A DNA stretch of 33,091 nucleotides from positions 54,346 to 87,436 of the forward strand of contig JALHQH010000006.1 in the NCBI GenBank assembly GCA_022842065.1. The letters run 5' to 3'. This stretch comes from Caldilineaceae bacterium. GTDB taxonomy: Bacteria > Chloroflexota > Anaerolineae > Caldilineales > Caldilineaceae. A program made the position numbers and the translations under genes. Of this stretch, positions 1-9,282 are shown one piece after another (within the stretch, counting starts at the first letter, position 1; each line of letters begins with the position of its first letter). The notes below the pieces were generated by a model. That model was not told the DNA's origin and ran no database searches. It saw nothing but the letters and a program-made list of their open reading frames with translations.

Positions 1-148
1 TAAAATTTTTTTAGGCGGGGGGGCCGCCGCCACCCGGCCGCCCCACCCCGTGCATAACATGATTCAGACAACATAGCAAGTGCGAGGAGCTACTCGCTGA
101 TTGGTGGTTCCACGCTGCAACAAAAATGCCGGACGATTGTAAATCAAC

Positions 149-183
149 TGTAAGCAGCTTACACAACCATTTAAGCATATAAT
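149..183 (+). promoter_or_regulatory. Candidate promoter with palindrome upstream of the GH44 gene
   Basis: A perfect TATAAT lies at 178-183, about 75 bases before the first ATG of the GH44 gene. A 15-nt palindrome (TGTAAGC-A-GCTTACA, 149-163) covers the place where a -35 box would sit, and no good TTGACA match is visible there. This arrangement fits an operator overlapping a regulated promoter, which is an inference. The rest of 1-258 holds no gene that I can see. Bases 13-48 are an extremely G/C-rich run of homopolymers that may sit at an assembly edge. Confidence 0.35.
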
Positions 184-258
184 AAGATAGTTGGATTATT
201 AGACGAAGCTGTCAGCAAATTGAGATTGTCGACACACTGACTGCGCAAAGAGAGCGTC

Positions 259-3200
259 ATGCGCCAGCCGACCTCGCCATTATCTCACACCAGCAAGCGG
301 CGCATGTTGCCGGCCAACCTTGCCGATGTGAGCCACCTAGTTGTCCGCCGCACGCAGATGGGCGGCAACTGCACTCATGATGATAGCAGGATTATGCGGT
401 ATACCTACTCGTTACTTTTTGTGATTGCCTTGCTTTGCGGTTTCGTCTTACTCGGGATACAAATGGAAGAGATAGCACAAGCGCACGACGCGACAGCATC
501 CACCATGCTCACCGATGCGCAACTGGACGCCAATGGCGATCTGCCGATTTATACGGATGGACTCACCAGCGGTTGGCTTAACTGGTCGTGGGCAACGGCC
601 GACCTAGCGTATACAGCGAACACCTATAGCGGTGTTCATGCCCTACGGGTTGACCTGGATGGCTGGAGCGCGTTTAGTCCCTTTTACGGTAACAATCAGG
701 ATTGGGAAGCCCCTGACTATCAGGGGTTACCGACTAGGGCCTTTGATCGCCTTAGCTTTTGGGTACACCGGGGCGACTCGGCCGGCGGCCAACAGGTCAA
801 TTTGCGCGCCGGCGATATTCTCACCGGTTGGGAGTGGTTGCACACGGCCAGCTTTACCGTGCCGACCGATGACCAGTGGCACGAAGTTGTCATCGCGCTC
901 AGCGATCTGGATATGATCGACAGCAATCTGGCGCGCCTGGCGTGGAGTGGCAACGGCAGCGAGACACAACCGATCCTGTTGGACGAGATCAAGCTATTGC
1001 AGGCCGCAAACCCAACCACGATTACGCGCGATCACATGGTCAATGATGCGGATCATTTATGGCTCTACCGCGATCAGCGCAACAGTGCCCTGCTCACCTC
1101 CTATAGCAGCGAAATCAGCCACCAAAGCCCCATCCGTGGGGCGGGGGCCTTTGCCCTGGGCGTACGCTTTCAGTGGTATGGCGGCATTGTTTTTCGCCCG
1201 CTTGATTATCAGTGGGAAACCCCCTTGCCCTTTGCGCTGCAAAATCAGAATGTGCTGCGCTTCCTGGTCAACCGCGGGGCGCATGATACGCCGGCTCAAC
1301 GCTACGAGATTTTTGCCTTTGACGCCGCCGGCGATGTCACCCGGCAAACAGCGCTAAACAACTATCTCGCTAGTGGGAACCTGGACCGTGATCCCACAAC
1401 CTGGCAATTGGCCACCGTGCCCTTACGTTCCTTCCAACCGGAAGACGGCACGCTACCGGCGATCTACGCGGTGGGCATTCAGGAAATGAGCGGTGTAACC
1501 GGTACGACCGATTTCCTCTACCTGGACGAGGTGCGCTTTGAAACTCAGGCAGCCAGCCCGGATCTGCCGATTTATCGCGATGCTTTACAGAGCAGCTGGC
1601 ACGATGCATCGTGGGAGACGACCGTTGATTTAGCCAACGCTGTCCCCGTACAAAGCGGCGCGGCATCGATGGCCGCCACCCACCAGGCGCCGTGGGGCGG
1701 CCTCTATCTGCGCGCGGATGAGGCGGTCAGCACGGTGGGCTTAACGCTGTTGCACTTTGCCATCCATGGTGGAGAACCCACGGTAAGCGGCAGTGGCCAG
1801 CAGCAGATCCGTGTCGTTCTGGTCGATGCCACCGACACCTTTCACACCGAGCAGGCGATTGCGCTTACACCGGTGGCCGGCAGCTGGCAGAGCTATGAGC
1901 TACGCTTGGAAGATCTGGGCAATCTACCCCAAATCAAAGGCATCGCCTGGCAAAATACGAGTAGCGGGGCACAGGCACCCTTCTATGTTGATGATGTCAC
2001 GTTGGTCCACCTTCAATTACCGCCGACCCCAACCCCGACGCCAATCGCCGGGCCGGCACTGCATGTAAATGCATCAACGGTCCAACGCCCGATTAGCCCT
2101 CATATCTATGGCATGAACTATACCACGGAAGCATTGGCCGCCGAGTTACAATTGCCGGTCCACCGTTGGGGTGGCAACGGCACCACTCGCTACAACTGGC
2201 AGCTGGACACCGCCAGCCACACCAGCGATTGGTACTTTGAAAATATCCCCAAACCGAATGCCGATCCAGACGCGCTGCCCGTTGGCTCGGCTGCGGATCA
2301 GTTCATCGCGCAGGATCGGCGTACTAATACCGCCACCATCATGACCATGCCGATGATCGGCTGGACGCCCAAGAGTCGCGCCTATGCCTGTGGCTTTAGT
2401 GTAACCAAATATGGCCCCCAACAGTCAACCGATCCGTGGCGATCAGACTGTGGCAACGGCATCCGCGTCGACGGCACCTTTGTCACCGGCAACGATCCCA
2501 CTGATACGAGCGTGCCGATTGATCCCAGCTTTGTCCAGGCGTGGATGAACCATCTGATCGACCGCTTCGGCACGGCCGCAGATGGCGGGGTAAAGTTCTA
2601 CAATCTGGACAACGAGCCGATGCTCTGGAATTCCACCCACCGCGATGTCCACCCCAACCCGGTGAGTTATGACGAGATCCGCGACCGCACCTATGCGTAT
2701 GCCGCGGCAATCAAAGCGACCGACCCCACCGCGCAAACGTTGGGACCGGTGCTCTGGGGGTGGACCGCCTATTTCTTCTCGGCCTTGGATGCCGCCGGCC
2801 CTGGCGCGTGGTGGTTGAATCCACAAGATCGCCTGGCGCATGGCAATATGCCCTTTATTGAATGGTATCTGCAAGAGATGCAGCGCTACGAAGCTGAGCA
2901 TGGCGTGCGCATTCTTGACTATCTGGATCTCCATTACTATCCTCGAGCCAGCGGGGTCGCCCTTGCCCCGGCGGGTGGATCGGCCAATCAGATCAAACGG
3001 TTGCGCACGACCCGCTCGCTCTGGGACCCGACCTATGTGGATGAGAGCTGGATCGAGGAGCCGGTGCGCCTGATCCCGCGCATGCGCGAGTGGGTGGACA
3101 ACTTCTACCCTGGCACCAAACTGGCGATGACCGAGTATAACTGGGGCGCGCTCAACCACATTAACGGGGCGCTGGCCCAGGCCGATGTATTGGGCATCTT

Positions 3201-4944
3201 TGGCCGCGAAGGACTCGATCTGGCCACGCTCTGGGATCCGCCGGCCGGCAGTGATCCGGGGGCCTTTGCCTTCCGGATGTATCGCAACTACGACGGCCAA
3301 GGCAGCACCTTTGGCGATCAGAGCTTAATGGCCGCCAGCGTTGACCAAGAAAAGCTCTCGATTTATGCCGCCCGGCGCAGCAGTGATGGGGCGCTGACGC
3401 TCATGATCATCAACAAGAGCAGTGGCGCGCTCAACAGCATGGTGACGGTCAGTGATTTTCTCAGCCAGGGCCGTGCCGAGGTCTATCGCTATAGTAGTGC
3501 CAATCTCACCCGCATTGTCGCACTGGATGAATTGACGATCAGCCACGGCACGCTGACCGCGAATTTTCCCAAAACATCGATCACGTTGCTGGTACTGCCG
3601 GTTGGCACACCGCCAACCATTACACCGACCCCCTCGCAGACAGCAACGCCCATTGCCACCGCGCCGCCAACAGGGACACCCACGGCCACCGCAACAGCGA
3701 CGAGCACGCCTGTCCCACCAACAGCAACCGCCACGGTGACGAGCACACCTGTCCCATCGACCGCAACTGCTACGCTGACGAATACGCCTGTCCCACCAAC
3801 AGCAACTGCTACGGCGACAAGCACACCTATCCCACCAACCGCCACGGCAACCGCCACCACCACGACAACAAACACGCCTGTCCCGCCAACGGCGACGGCC
3901 ACGACAACAAGCACGACTGTCCCAGCAACGACGACGGCGACGAGTACACCGATTCAGCCGACCGCCACGGCAACCGCGACGAGTACCACCATCCCGCCAA
4001 CACCCACCGCCACGATCGCGCCGGCAACCTGGCTCTATCTCAGCGCTAGTTCGGGTGGCAAGCTGGGGAATATTCGCTTTGCGGATGAAGATCTGCTGGC
4101 CTTTAACTTGTCTACACAGGAATGGCGGCTGATCCTTGACGGCTCGGATGTGGGTTTGGCCAGTTTTGACATTGATGCGTTTGATGACCAGGCCGATGGC
4201 AGCTTCTTGCTCAGCCTGGACATGGACGGCAATCTCCCCGGTTTGGGGCGGATTGGGGATGAGGATATACTACGTTTTACCCCGACCAGTTTGGGCAACA
4301 CCACCAAGGGTAGCTTCAGCCTCTTCTTTGATGGCTCCGATGTCGAGTTGACGACCAGCAGTGAAGATATCGTCGCCTTTGATCTGTTACCGGATGGCCG
4401 GCTCTTGCTCAGCCCACTGGGGGCGACAAAGGTCGGCAGCCTCGCCGCCAATGACGAAGATCTGCTCTTCTTTACCCCGACCACTTTGGGGAACAGCACC
4501 ACGGGTAGCTGGGCCATGGCGCTCGATGGCTCCACACTGGGGCTCACCACGACGCAGGAAGATCTATGGGGCGTAATGCTGGGAGCGCAGGGCGAGCTCT
4601 ATCTCAGCACGCTGGGCCCGTTCGCGGTCAATGGCTTACAAGGGACCGGTGCTGACATCTTCCGCTGTACACCGCTCATCCTTGACAACTATAACAACTG
4701 CACGTTTACGCTCTTCTGGAATGGTTCTGCCCACGGCTTTGGGGCAGAAATCATCGACGCATTGGATCTGGTAACGGGGGCCGGCATCCAAGGCGCCGCC
4801 GCTGATACGGCCATTGATCCCGATGGCGAGGCACTGGAGGCAAGCGATGATGATCGCAACGCAGATGAGGATGATACAGATGAGGATGATACAGATGAGA
4901 GCGGAGGGAGAGCAGAGATCTTTCTCCCTTTTATATTGCGGTGA
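259..4944 (+). CDS. Secreted GH44 endoglucanase/xyloglucanase-like protein with binding modules and C-terminal repeat module
   Basis: Exported glycoside hydrolase of 1561 aa, expected to cut beta-1,4-glucan or xyloglucan backbones outside the cell. A hydrophobic export segment follows Met46; an alternative start at that Met (394) gives a more usual signal peptide, while 259 has only a weak AAAGAGAG upstream. Residues about 90-595 look like three beta-sandwich carbohydrate-binding-like modules, two of which start with DLPIY. A short PT linker leads to a GH44 catalytic domain (about 600-1114) with RWGGNGTTRYNWQ, acid/base E786 in LDNEPMLW and nucleophile E959 in TEYNWG, the standard GH44 pair. 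A Thr/Pro linker follows (about 1116-1254), then a repeat module (1258-1512) that recurs in the 2935-aa protein of this window, an acidic stretch and the terminal IFLPFILR. The lipase gene follows 107 bases later with no visible terminator between them. The GH44 call is strong; substrate is not proven. Confidence 0.88.
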   Translation: MRQPTSPLSHTSKRRMLPANLADVSHLVVRRTQMGGNCTHDDSRIMRYTYSLLFVIALLCGFVLLGIQMEEIAQAHDATASTMLTDAQLDANGDLPIYTDGLTSGWLNWSWATADLAYTANTYSGVHALRVDLDGWSAFSPFYGNNQDWEAPDYQGLPTRAFDRLSFWVHRGDSAGGQQVNLRAGDILTGWEWLHTASFTVPTDDQWHEVVIALSDLDMIDSNLARLAWSGNGSETQPILLDEIKLLQAANPTTITRDHMVNDADHLWLYRDQRNSALLTSYSSEISHQSPIRGAGAFALGVRFQWYGGIVFRPLDYQWETPLPFALQNQNVLRFLVNRGAHDTPAQRYEIFAFDAAGDVTRQTALNNYLASGNLDRDPTTWQLATVPLRSFQPEDGTLPAIYAVGIQEMSGVTGTTDFLYLDEVRFETQAASPDLPIYRDALQSSWHDASWETTVDLANAVPVQSGAASMAATHQAPWGGLYLRADEAVSTVGLTLLHFAIHGGEPTVSGSGQQQIRVVLVDATDTFHTEQAIALTPVAGSWQSYELRLEDLGNLPQIKGIAWQNTSSGAQAPFYVDDVTLVHLQLPPTPTPTPIAGPALHVNASTVQRPISPHIYGMNYTTEALAAELQLPVHRWGGNGTTRYNWQLDTASHTSDWYFENIPKPNADPDALPVGSAADQFIAQDRRTNTATIMTMPMIGWTPKSRAYACGFSVTKYGPQQSTDPWRSDCGNGIRVDGTFVTGNDPTDTSVPIDPSFVQAWMNHLIDRFGTAADGGVKFYNLDNEPMLWNSTHRDVHPNPVSYDEIRDRTYAYAAAIKATDPTAQTLGPVLWGWTAYFFSALDAAGPGAWWLNPQDRLAHGNMPFIEWYLQEMQRYEAEHGVRILDYLDLHYYPRASGVALAPAGGSANQIKRLRTTRSLWDPTYVDESWIEEPVRLIPRMREWVDNFYPGTKLAMTEYNWGALNHINGALAQADVLGIFGREGLDLATLWDPPAGSDPGAFAFRMYRNYDGQGSTFGDQSLMAASVDQEKLSIYAARRSSDGALTLMIINKSSGALNSMVTVSDFLSQGRAEVYRYSSANLTRIVALDELTISHGTLTANFPKTSITLLVLPVGTPPTITPTPSQTATPIATAPPTGTPTATATATSTPVPPTATATVTSTPVPSTATATLTNTPVPPTATATATSTPIPPTATATATTTTTNTPVPPTATATTTSTTVPATTTATSTPIQPTATATATSTTIPPTPTATIAPATWLYLSASSGGKLGNIRFADEDLLAFNLSTQEWRLILDGSDVGLASFDIDAFDDQADGSFLLSLDMDGNLPGLGRIGDEDILRFTPTSLGNTTKGSFSLFFDGSDVELTTSSEDIVAFDLLPDGRLLLSPLGATKVGSLAANDEDLLFFTPTTLGNSTTGSWAMALDGSTLGLTTTQEDLWGVMLGAQGELYLSTLGPFAVNGLQGTGADIFRCTPLILDNYNNCTFTLFWNGSAHGFGAEIIDALDLVTGAGIQGAAADTAIDPDGEALEASDDDRNADEDDTDEDDTDESGGRAEIFLPFILR
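3604..4020 (+). repeat. Low-complexity Thr/Pro/Ala linker-coding tandem repeat
   Basis: Degenerate tandem repeat inside the GH44 gene encoding units like TATATATSTPVPP of about 12-13 residues. It separates the catalytic domain from the C-terminal repeat module. Such linkers are typical of secreted Chloroflexota proteins and are probably extended and perhaps glycosylated. The unit is the same in style as, but different in sequence from, the linker of the 2935-aa protein. Confidence 0.85.
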
Positions 4945-5051
4945 AGTAAAGTAAGTCAATCTGAGCCCTTCACCCAATAATTACTCGGAAATTGCACGCG
5001 TTTCACTACGGTACCACACCAACATATTGCAACATAGAGCCGAGGTATCTT

Positions 5052-8000
5052 ATGCATCAAACGAAACCAGCATTCAGCAGCCGTATACGCAGCAGTTCTT
5101 TGTTCTTATTTTTTGTAATTGGGATTGTCGTCACCACTTTTACCCCTGCCACCCGCGTGCTGGCACAAACAGCGCCCTCCCCGGCGGCGCAACAGATCGC
5201 CGCGCAGACAGGGGTTGACGTTGCCCTGGTGACGGAAATGTTGGCAGCCGGCATTCCATCAGCCTACATCAATCAGCAACTGGCCGAGACCTTTGTCACC
5301 GAGATCAGGCCGGAACTGGCATTGCCGACGACTGAGCAGCCGGTGAGCAATGTGCGCGAAGATGCCACGGCCGCCGCTATAACGACGATCGCACCGGCGG
5401 CGCTCGGCAATGTCAAATTGCGCAGTTGTAGCAGCCATAACTTTCCCTTTATCTTTTTAGCCGTCGGCGTTGATGAAAATGGCCTACCGGTGACGAATCT
5501 CACCGAAGCCAACTTTCAGTGTTTGGAAAATGGGGTGCCGCAGACGGCGCGCTTTCAAGTGACACCACCCCAGAGCGGCGACAATGTGCGCTTGGCGGAC
5601 ATCATCTTTTTGATTGATGCCAGTGGTAGCATGGTCGAAGAAATTGCCGATGTGCGTGCTAGTATTGCCGCCTTTACCGAGGAATTGGTTGCGAGCGATA
5701 TTGATTTTCGGCTCGGATTGGTGCAATTTGGCAACCGAGGCGAAACCAATCCCTTTCTCTTCAACAACGGCAATTTGACGTCGAATGTTGAATTATTTAG
5801 ACGGATGACGCGTGCGATTGGGATTGGCGGTGGCTTTGAACCAGGCTTTTTGGCCCTACGAATGGCGATCCAGGGCTTTAACTTTCGACCAGGCGCGCAG
5901 AAAATTTTTGTTTTGATCTCAGATGAAGATAGTGATGACAGCGATCAACAAGCGACACTCGATTTACTGCTGGCCAACAACATCACTGTCCACACCGCGG
6001 TGGATTGTGCCATCGGTACAGCCGAAACGGATTATTGTAACGGCAGCAGTGTGCGGGGCGCCACGGATGGCCTGCTCTTTAATATCGTTGGTCCGTATAG
6101 TCAGATTCTAGAGACCATTGCCGGCAACACCGCGGATACCTATATCCTGCGCTATCAAAGCAGCAACCCCAATTTTGATGGCACAACCCGCAATATTGAA
6201 TGCCAAGTGATCACACCGACGATCCAGGGCAGCGTCAGCTGTACCTATCTGCCCGGGGCCGCGCCCAAGATTGCACTGACAGCAGAGACGTTGGCGCTAA
6301 ATCAGACTGCGCTTGCAGACGGCGCATCACCATTGATCAGCGTTCAGGTCACCGATCAAGTCGCGCCGTTTGTACAAGCGGTTACCCTCTATTACCGCAC
6401 GACCCGATCAACCAGCGGTTATAGCGTCCTGGCGATGAGCGACCGCGGCAACAACCGTTATGAAGCAACCATTCCGCCCGTTACGTCGCCTGGGATCGAC
6501 TACTACATTACCGCCACCGACGGCCAGTCGCTCTCTGCCCTACCATCAACTGACCCTGGGCAGTTTCCCTTTCAGATCAGCGTCTTGCCCAATGTCGCAC
6601 CGCAAATCATCCATACGCCTGTCACCAACGCCACTTTTCGCGCCGCGCTGACAATCACGGCAGAGATCCTGGACACCACCGATCGCGTGGCCGACGCTGC
6701 GCTAAACTGGCGGCGCGCCGGTGACCTGATCTATCGGACGCTGCCTTTGCAACATAGCAGTGACAACCGCTATAGCGCCACCATTCCTGGCACCGAAATT
6801 ACGGGCGAGCTTGAATATTATCTGCGCGCAATCGATAATCTGGGGGTGGCCGCGACCCTCGGCACGGCGGATCAGCCCTACCAGGTCGCCGTCACGTTTG
6901 CCGAGTCGCCCCTCATCTTTATTCCCGGCAGCGCAGGGAGCCGCCTGCAGCAGGCGAATGCAGCGACAGATTTGTGGGTCAATTTGCTGGAACCAAATGA
7001 CCGCGTACAACAACTGGCTACGTGGTTCGCACAGCAGGGCCACCCTGGCGCAGGCACCGCCCTGGAACTATTTTACAATCAAAGAGTGGCAATGGCCCGC
7101 CGCTTGACCCTGGATCCGCGCAGTAACGATTACCAAATTGACCTGGCCGCGCCAGACGTGCTGCGCACAGCCTTCGGCGTCCACCCGATTTATGCGACGC
7201 TATTAAATGATCTGGAGACACACTATCCACCCTATCGCTTAAGTGACAATGGCCCCCAGCCCGGTACCGGTTGCGACATGGCACAGGCCGCCGAGCCGAA
7301 CAAACCGCGGCTGTTTGTTTTCCCCTATGATTGGCGGCAAAGCAATGCGCAAAATGCCCAGCGGCTCGCAAGCTATATTACCGAGTGTGTGCAACGCTAC
7401 TTCTATCCCAATTCAAAAATCGACATTGTGGCCCATAGTACGGGTGGTTTGCTTGCCCGCCGTTACATCATTGATCACCCAGATACACACAATGTCAGCA
7501 AACTGATTACCGTGGGAACGCCCTGGTTAGGCGCACCGGAATTTATCAAAGTACTGGAAACCGGCGCCTGGCGCACCATTACCAACTGGGCGATGGTGCC
7601 GAACGAGCAGCTGCAGGATCTGGTAGAGACCTACCCGGCAATCCATGAATGGTTGCCATCCCGCGCCTATCACACGCTGGCCGGCAGCACCTATCGCGAA
7701 GAAGGCTGGGATATCAACAACAACGGAATTGACAGCGAAGCCTACGCCTATGCGGATTTCCAACGTTTATTGGACGAGCAACGCTATCCCACCTATCAAC
7801 CAGTCAAAAGTGGAGATACCTTTCATAGCACTCCCCGGCAGGACAGTTGGCGTGGCGATCAGAACGATGTGGCCTATCATTATATTATCGGCGTAAAAAG
7901 CAGAGCGACCACGATTGAACAGGTGACCGCCTATCGCGTTTGTGCCTTAAGCGAACTACAGTGTACCCCACTGGCCTACTACCGCTATCAGTACGGCAGC

Positions 8001-8948
8001 GGCGATGGCGTTGTGCCACTGCTGAGTGCGCGGCGGGCACAACCTGCCACCGCCCCCGACGGTGCGAAGATTCAGCTGCATGAAATCCGCCCCACCGCCG
8101 ATGACAATCAGGCCGCCGATCACCTGACCATGCTACAAAGTAATACAGTCTATGATTGTATTGCCAAGCTGCTCAGCAATGAGCCTTGTGCCGAGAGCAT
8201 CAGCCCGACCGCGGGGATGGCAACAACGACAACAGCAACCGCTGCGGCGCAAGCCGGCGACAGTTATTATGTTGACGTGGCGGGGGTCACTTTTGGCATG
8301 ATCACCGACAGCGCGGGCAATCGCACCGGGATGATCGAGAATGGGGTGATGATTGACTATGCTGCAGAGGCTAATTACTTTACCACGGGCGGCCCGGCTT
8401 TTGCGGCCGTGGTCGCCGCGGCCAACCCCTACACGATTGCCTTTCACACCGGCGCACTACCCTTTACCGCCGAGATTCGCGAAGGCACGGCCGCGCAGAC
8501 CCGCGCCGCCACCCGTTATCGCGACGTACAGTTGCCACCGAACACGCTCGTCCACATCCGGTTGCAGCCACAGAGCAACTATCGCATCTTTTACGATGCG
8601 GACAACGACGGTCGACCGGAGACGGAGCTGCCAGGGCTGATCGCCGGCACGGGCGCGCAAGATACCACGCCCCCGCAAGTGGCGGTGCAAAGTAATTTGG
8701 GTGGCGCACAGCTGCTGGTGACGATCACAGCAGAGGATAGCGGCACGGGCGTCGCCGCGATTTACTATTCGTTAGATGGCACGACATTCGCCCGTTACAG
8801 TGGACCAGTGCCAGTCAGCAAGACCCAACAGCTGATCTATGCCTTCGCCGATGACAACGTCGGCAATCGCTCGGCCCTATTGGGCTTTCGCTTGACCAAC
8901 CGCGTACTGCTGCCCATCATCTCGGCAGCAACCCAGACCGCACGTTAA
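5052..8948 (+). CDS. Secreted VWA domain plus LCAT-type lipase/acyltransferase fusion
   Basis: Exported 1298-aa protein. I choose ATG 5052 because GAGG (5042-5045) sits 6 nt before it; the longer frame begins at a TTG at 4992 without such support. A signal peptide ends near LAQTAPS. Residues about 183-365 are a von Willebrand factor A domain with the MIDAS motif DASGS (D189, S191, S193). Two Ig-like segments follow (about 405-615). From LIFIPGSAG (621) an alpha/beta-hydrolase of the lecithin:cholesterol acyltransferase type begins: YDWRQ, nucleophile elbow AHSTGG (S796), TVGTPWLGAP, probable Asp D985 in GSGDGVVPL and His H1024 in DHLTML. A C-terminal Ig-like domain precedes the terminus RVLLPIIS. 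It probably hydrolyses lipid or ester substrates outside the cell, with VWA giving metal-dependent adhesion. It follows the GH44 gene in the same direction. The fold calls are firm; the substrate is unknown. Confidence 0.85.
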   Translation: MHQTKPAFSSRIRSSSLFLFFVIGIVVTTFTPATRVLAQTAPSPAAQQIAAQTGVDVALVTEMLAAGIPSAYINQQLAETFVTEIRPELALPTTEQPVSNVREDATAAAITTIAPAALGNVKLRSCSSHNFPFIFLAVGVDENGLPVTNLTEANFQCLENGVPQTARFQVTPPQSGDNVRLADIIFLIDASGSMVEEIADVRASIAAFTEELVASDIDFRLGLVQFGNRGETNPFLFNNGNLTSNVELFRRMTRAIGIGGGFEPGFLALRMAIQGFNFRPGAQKIFVLISDEDSDDSDQQATLDLLLANNITVHTAVDCAIGTAETDYCNGSSVRGATDGLLFNIVGPYSQILETIAGNTADTYILRYQSSNPNFDGTTRNIECQVITPTIQGSVSCTYLPGAAPKIALTAETLALNQTALADGASPLISVQVTDQVAPFVQAVTLYYRTTRSTSGYSVLAMSDRGNNRYEATIPPVTSPGIDYYITATDGQSLSALPSTDPGQFPFQISVLPNVAPQIIHTPVTNATFRAALTITAEILDTTDRVADAALNWRRAGDLIYRTLPLQHSSDNRYSATIPGTEITGELEYYLRAIDNLGVAATLGTADQPYQVAVTFAESPLIFIPGSAGSRLQQANAATDLWVNLLEPNDRVQQLATWFAQQGHPGAGTALELFYNQRVAMARRLTLDPRSNDYQIDLAAPDVLRTAFGVHPIYATLLNDLETHYPPYRLSDNGPQPGTGCDMAQAAEPNKPRLFVFPYDWRQSNAQNAQRLASYITECVQRYFYPNSKIDIVAHSTGGLLARRYIIDHPDTHNVSKLITVGTPWLGAPEFIKVLETGAWRTITNWAMVPNEQLQDLVETYPAIHEWLPSRAYHTLAGSTYREEGWDINNNGIDSEAYAYADFQRLLDEQRYPTYQPVKSGDTFHSTPRQDSWRGDQNDVAYHYIIGVKSRATTIEQVTAYRVCALSELQCTPLAYYRYQYGSGDGVVPLLSARRAQPATAPDGAKIQLHEIRPTADDNQAADHLTMLQSNTVYDCIAKLLSNEPCAESISPTAGMATTTTATAAAQAGDSYYVDVAGVTFGMITDSAGNRTGMIENGVMIDYAAEANYFTTGGPAFAAVVAAANPYTIAFHTGALPFTAEIREGTAAQTRAATRYRDVQLPPNTLVHIRLQPQSNYRIFYDADNDGRPETELPGLIAGTGAQDTTPPQVAVQSNLGGAQLLVTITAEDSGTGVAAIYYSLDGTTFARYSGPVPVSKTQQLIYAFADDNVGNRSALLGFRLTNRVLLPIISAATQTAR

Positions 8949-8969
8949 GTTTGTGGCGTATGAGGGATA

Positions 8970-9016
8970 AACAAATTAGCGCGCGGCCGGGTCAGTCGGC
9001 AGCGCGCTAATTTGTT
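8970..9016 (+). terminator. Stem-loop after the lipase gene
   Basis: A perfect 15-bp inverted repeat (arms 8970-8984 and 9002-9016, 17-nt loop) starts 21 bases after the lipase stop. The outer stem is A/T-rich and the inner part GCGCGC. No long T run follows, so it may be a terminator or an mRNA-stabilising hairpin. Confidence 0.65.
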
Positions 9017-9075
9017 CCCCGTGGTCGGCTGGCCAATCGGTTGTTGGCTGGCTTAGGAGACCTTAGCCGGTAAAC

Positions 9076-9096
9076 CCCATCGCCTTTAGGCATGGG
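9076..9096 (+). repeat. Left-end subterminal hairpin of the IS element
   Basis: CCCAT (9076-9080) pairs with ATGGG (9092-9096) and GCC (9082-9084) with GGC (9089-9091) around a TTTA loop, leaving one bulged C. Such imperfect subterminal hairpins are what TnpA recognises in this family. Another smaller inverted repeat, CTTTAG/CTAAAG, follows at 9124-9145. Confidence 0.6.
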
Positions 9097-9183
9097 ATAT
9101 AAGGGCTTGAAATGCTTTAGCCGCTTTAGTTAATCGAAGCTAAAGACTTAACAAACCTGTTCCTGGATAACGAATATGATATA

Positions 9184-9225
9184 CTGTACTGCATGTAACT
9201 ATCACAGAGGATATATGCAGTACAG
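9184..9225 (+). promoter_or_regulatory. Hairpin sequestering the tnpA start region
   Basis: CTGTACTGCAT (9184-9194) is the exact reverse complement of 9215-9225, and three more pairs (one G-U) extend the stem inward to about 14 bp. The loop holds the Shine-Dalgarno-like AGAGGA (9206-9211), and the ATG at 9215 lies in the 3' arm. In an mRNA this would hide the start codon. IS200 tnpA is known to be repressed by mRNA structure around its start, so the same logic probably applies here. Confidence 0.6.
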
Positions 9226-9282
9226 CAATTCGATAAACCATACCACACCGATCATTCAATCGTTTACAGTTGTCAGTACCAT

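Noticed and set aside
13..48. G/C-rich stretch as a terminator of an upstream gene
   Set aside because: Pairing is irregular and no T run follows on either strand; it looks like homopolymer-rich DNA near a sequence edge.
2443..3300. 285-aa minus-strand frame inside the GH44 gene
   Set aside because: Shadow of the high-G+C GH44 coding frame; composition is His/Arg/Gly-rich with no recognisable domain.
3604..4020. Regular repeats that could suggest a CRISPR-like array
   Set aside because: They lie in frame inside a gene, code for a Thr/Pro linker, and have no unique spacers; no cas gene is present.
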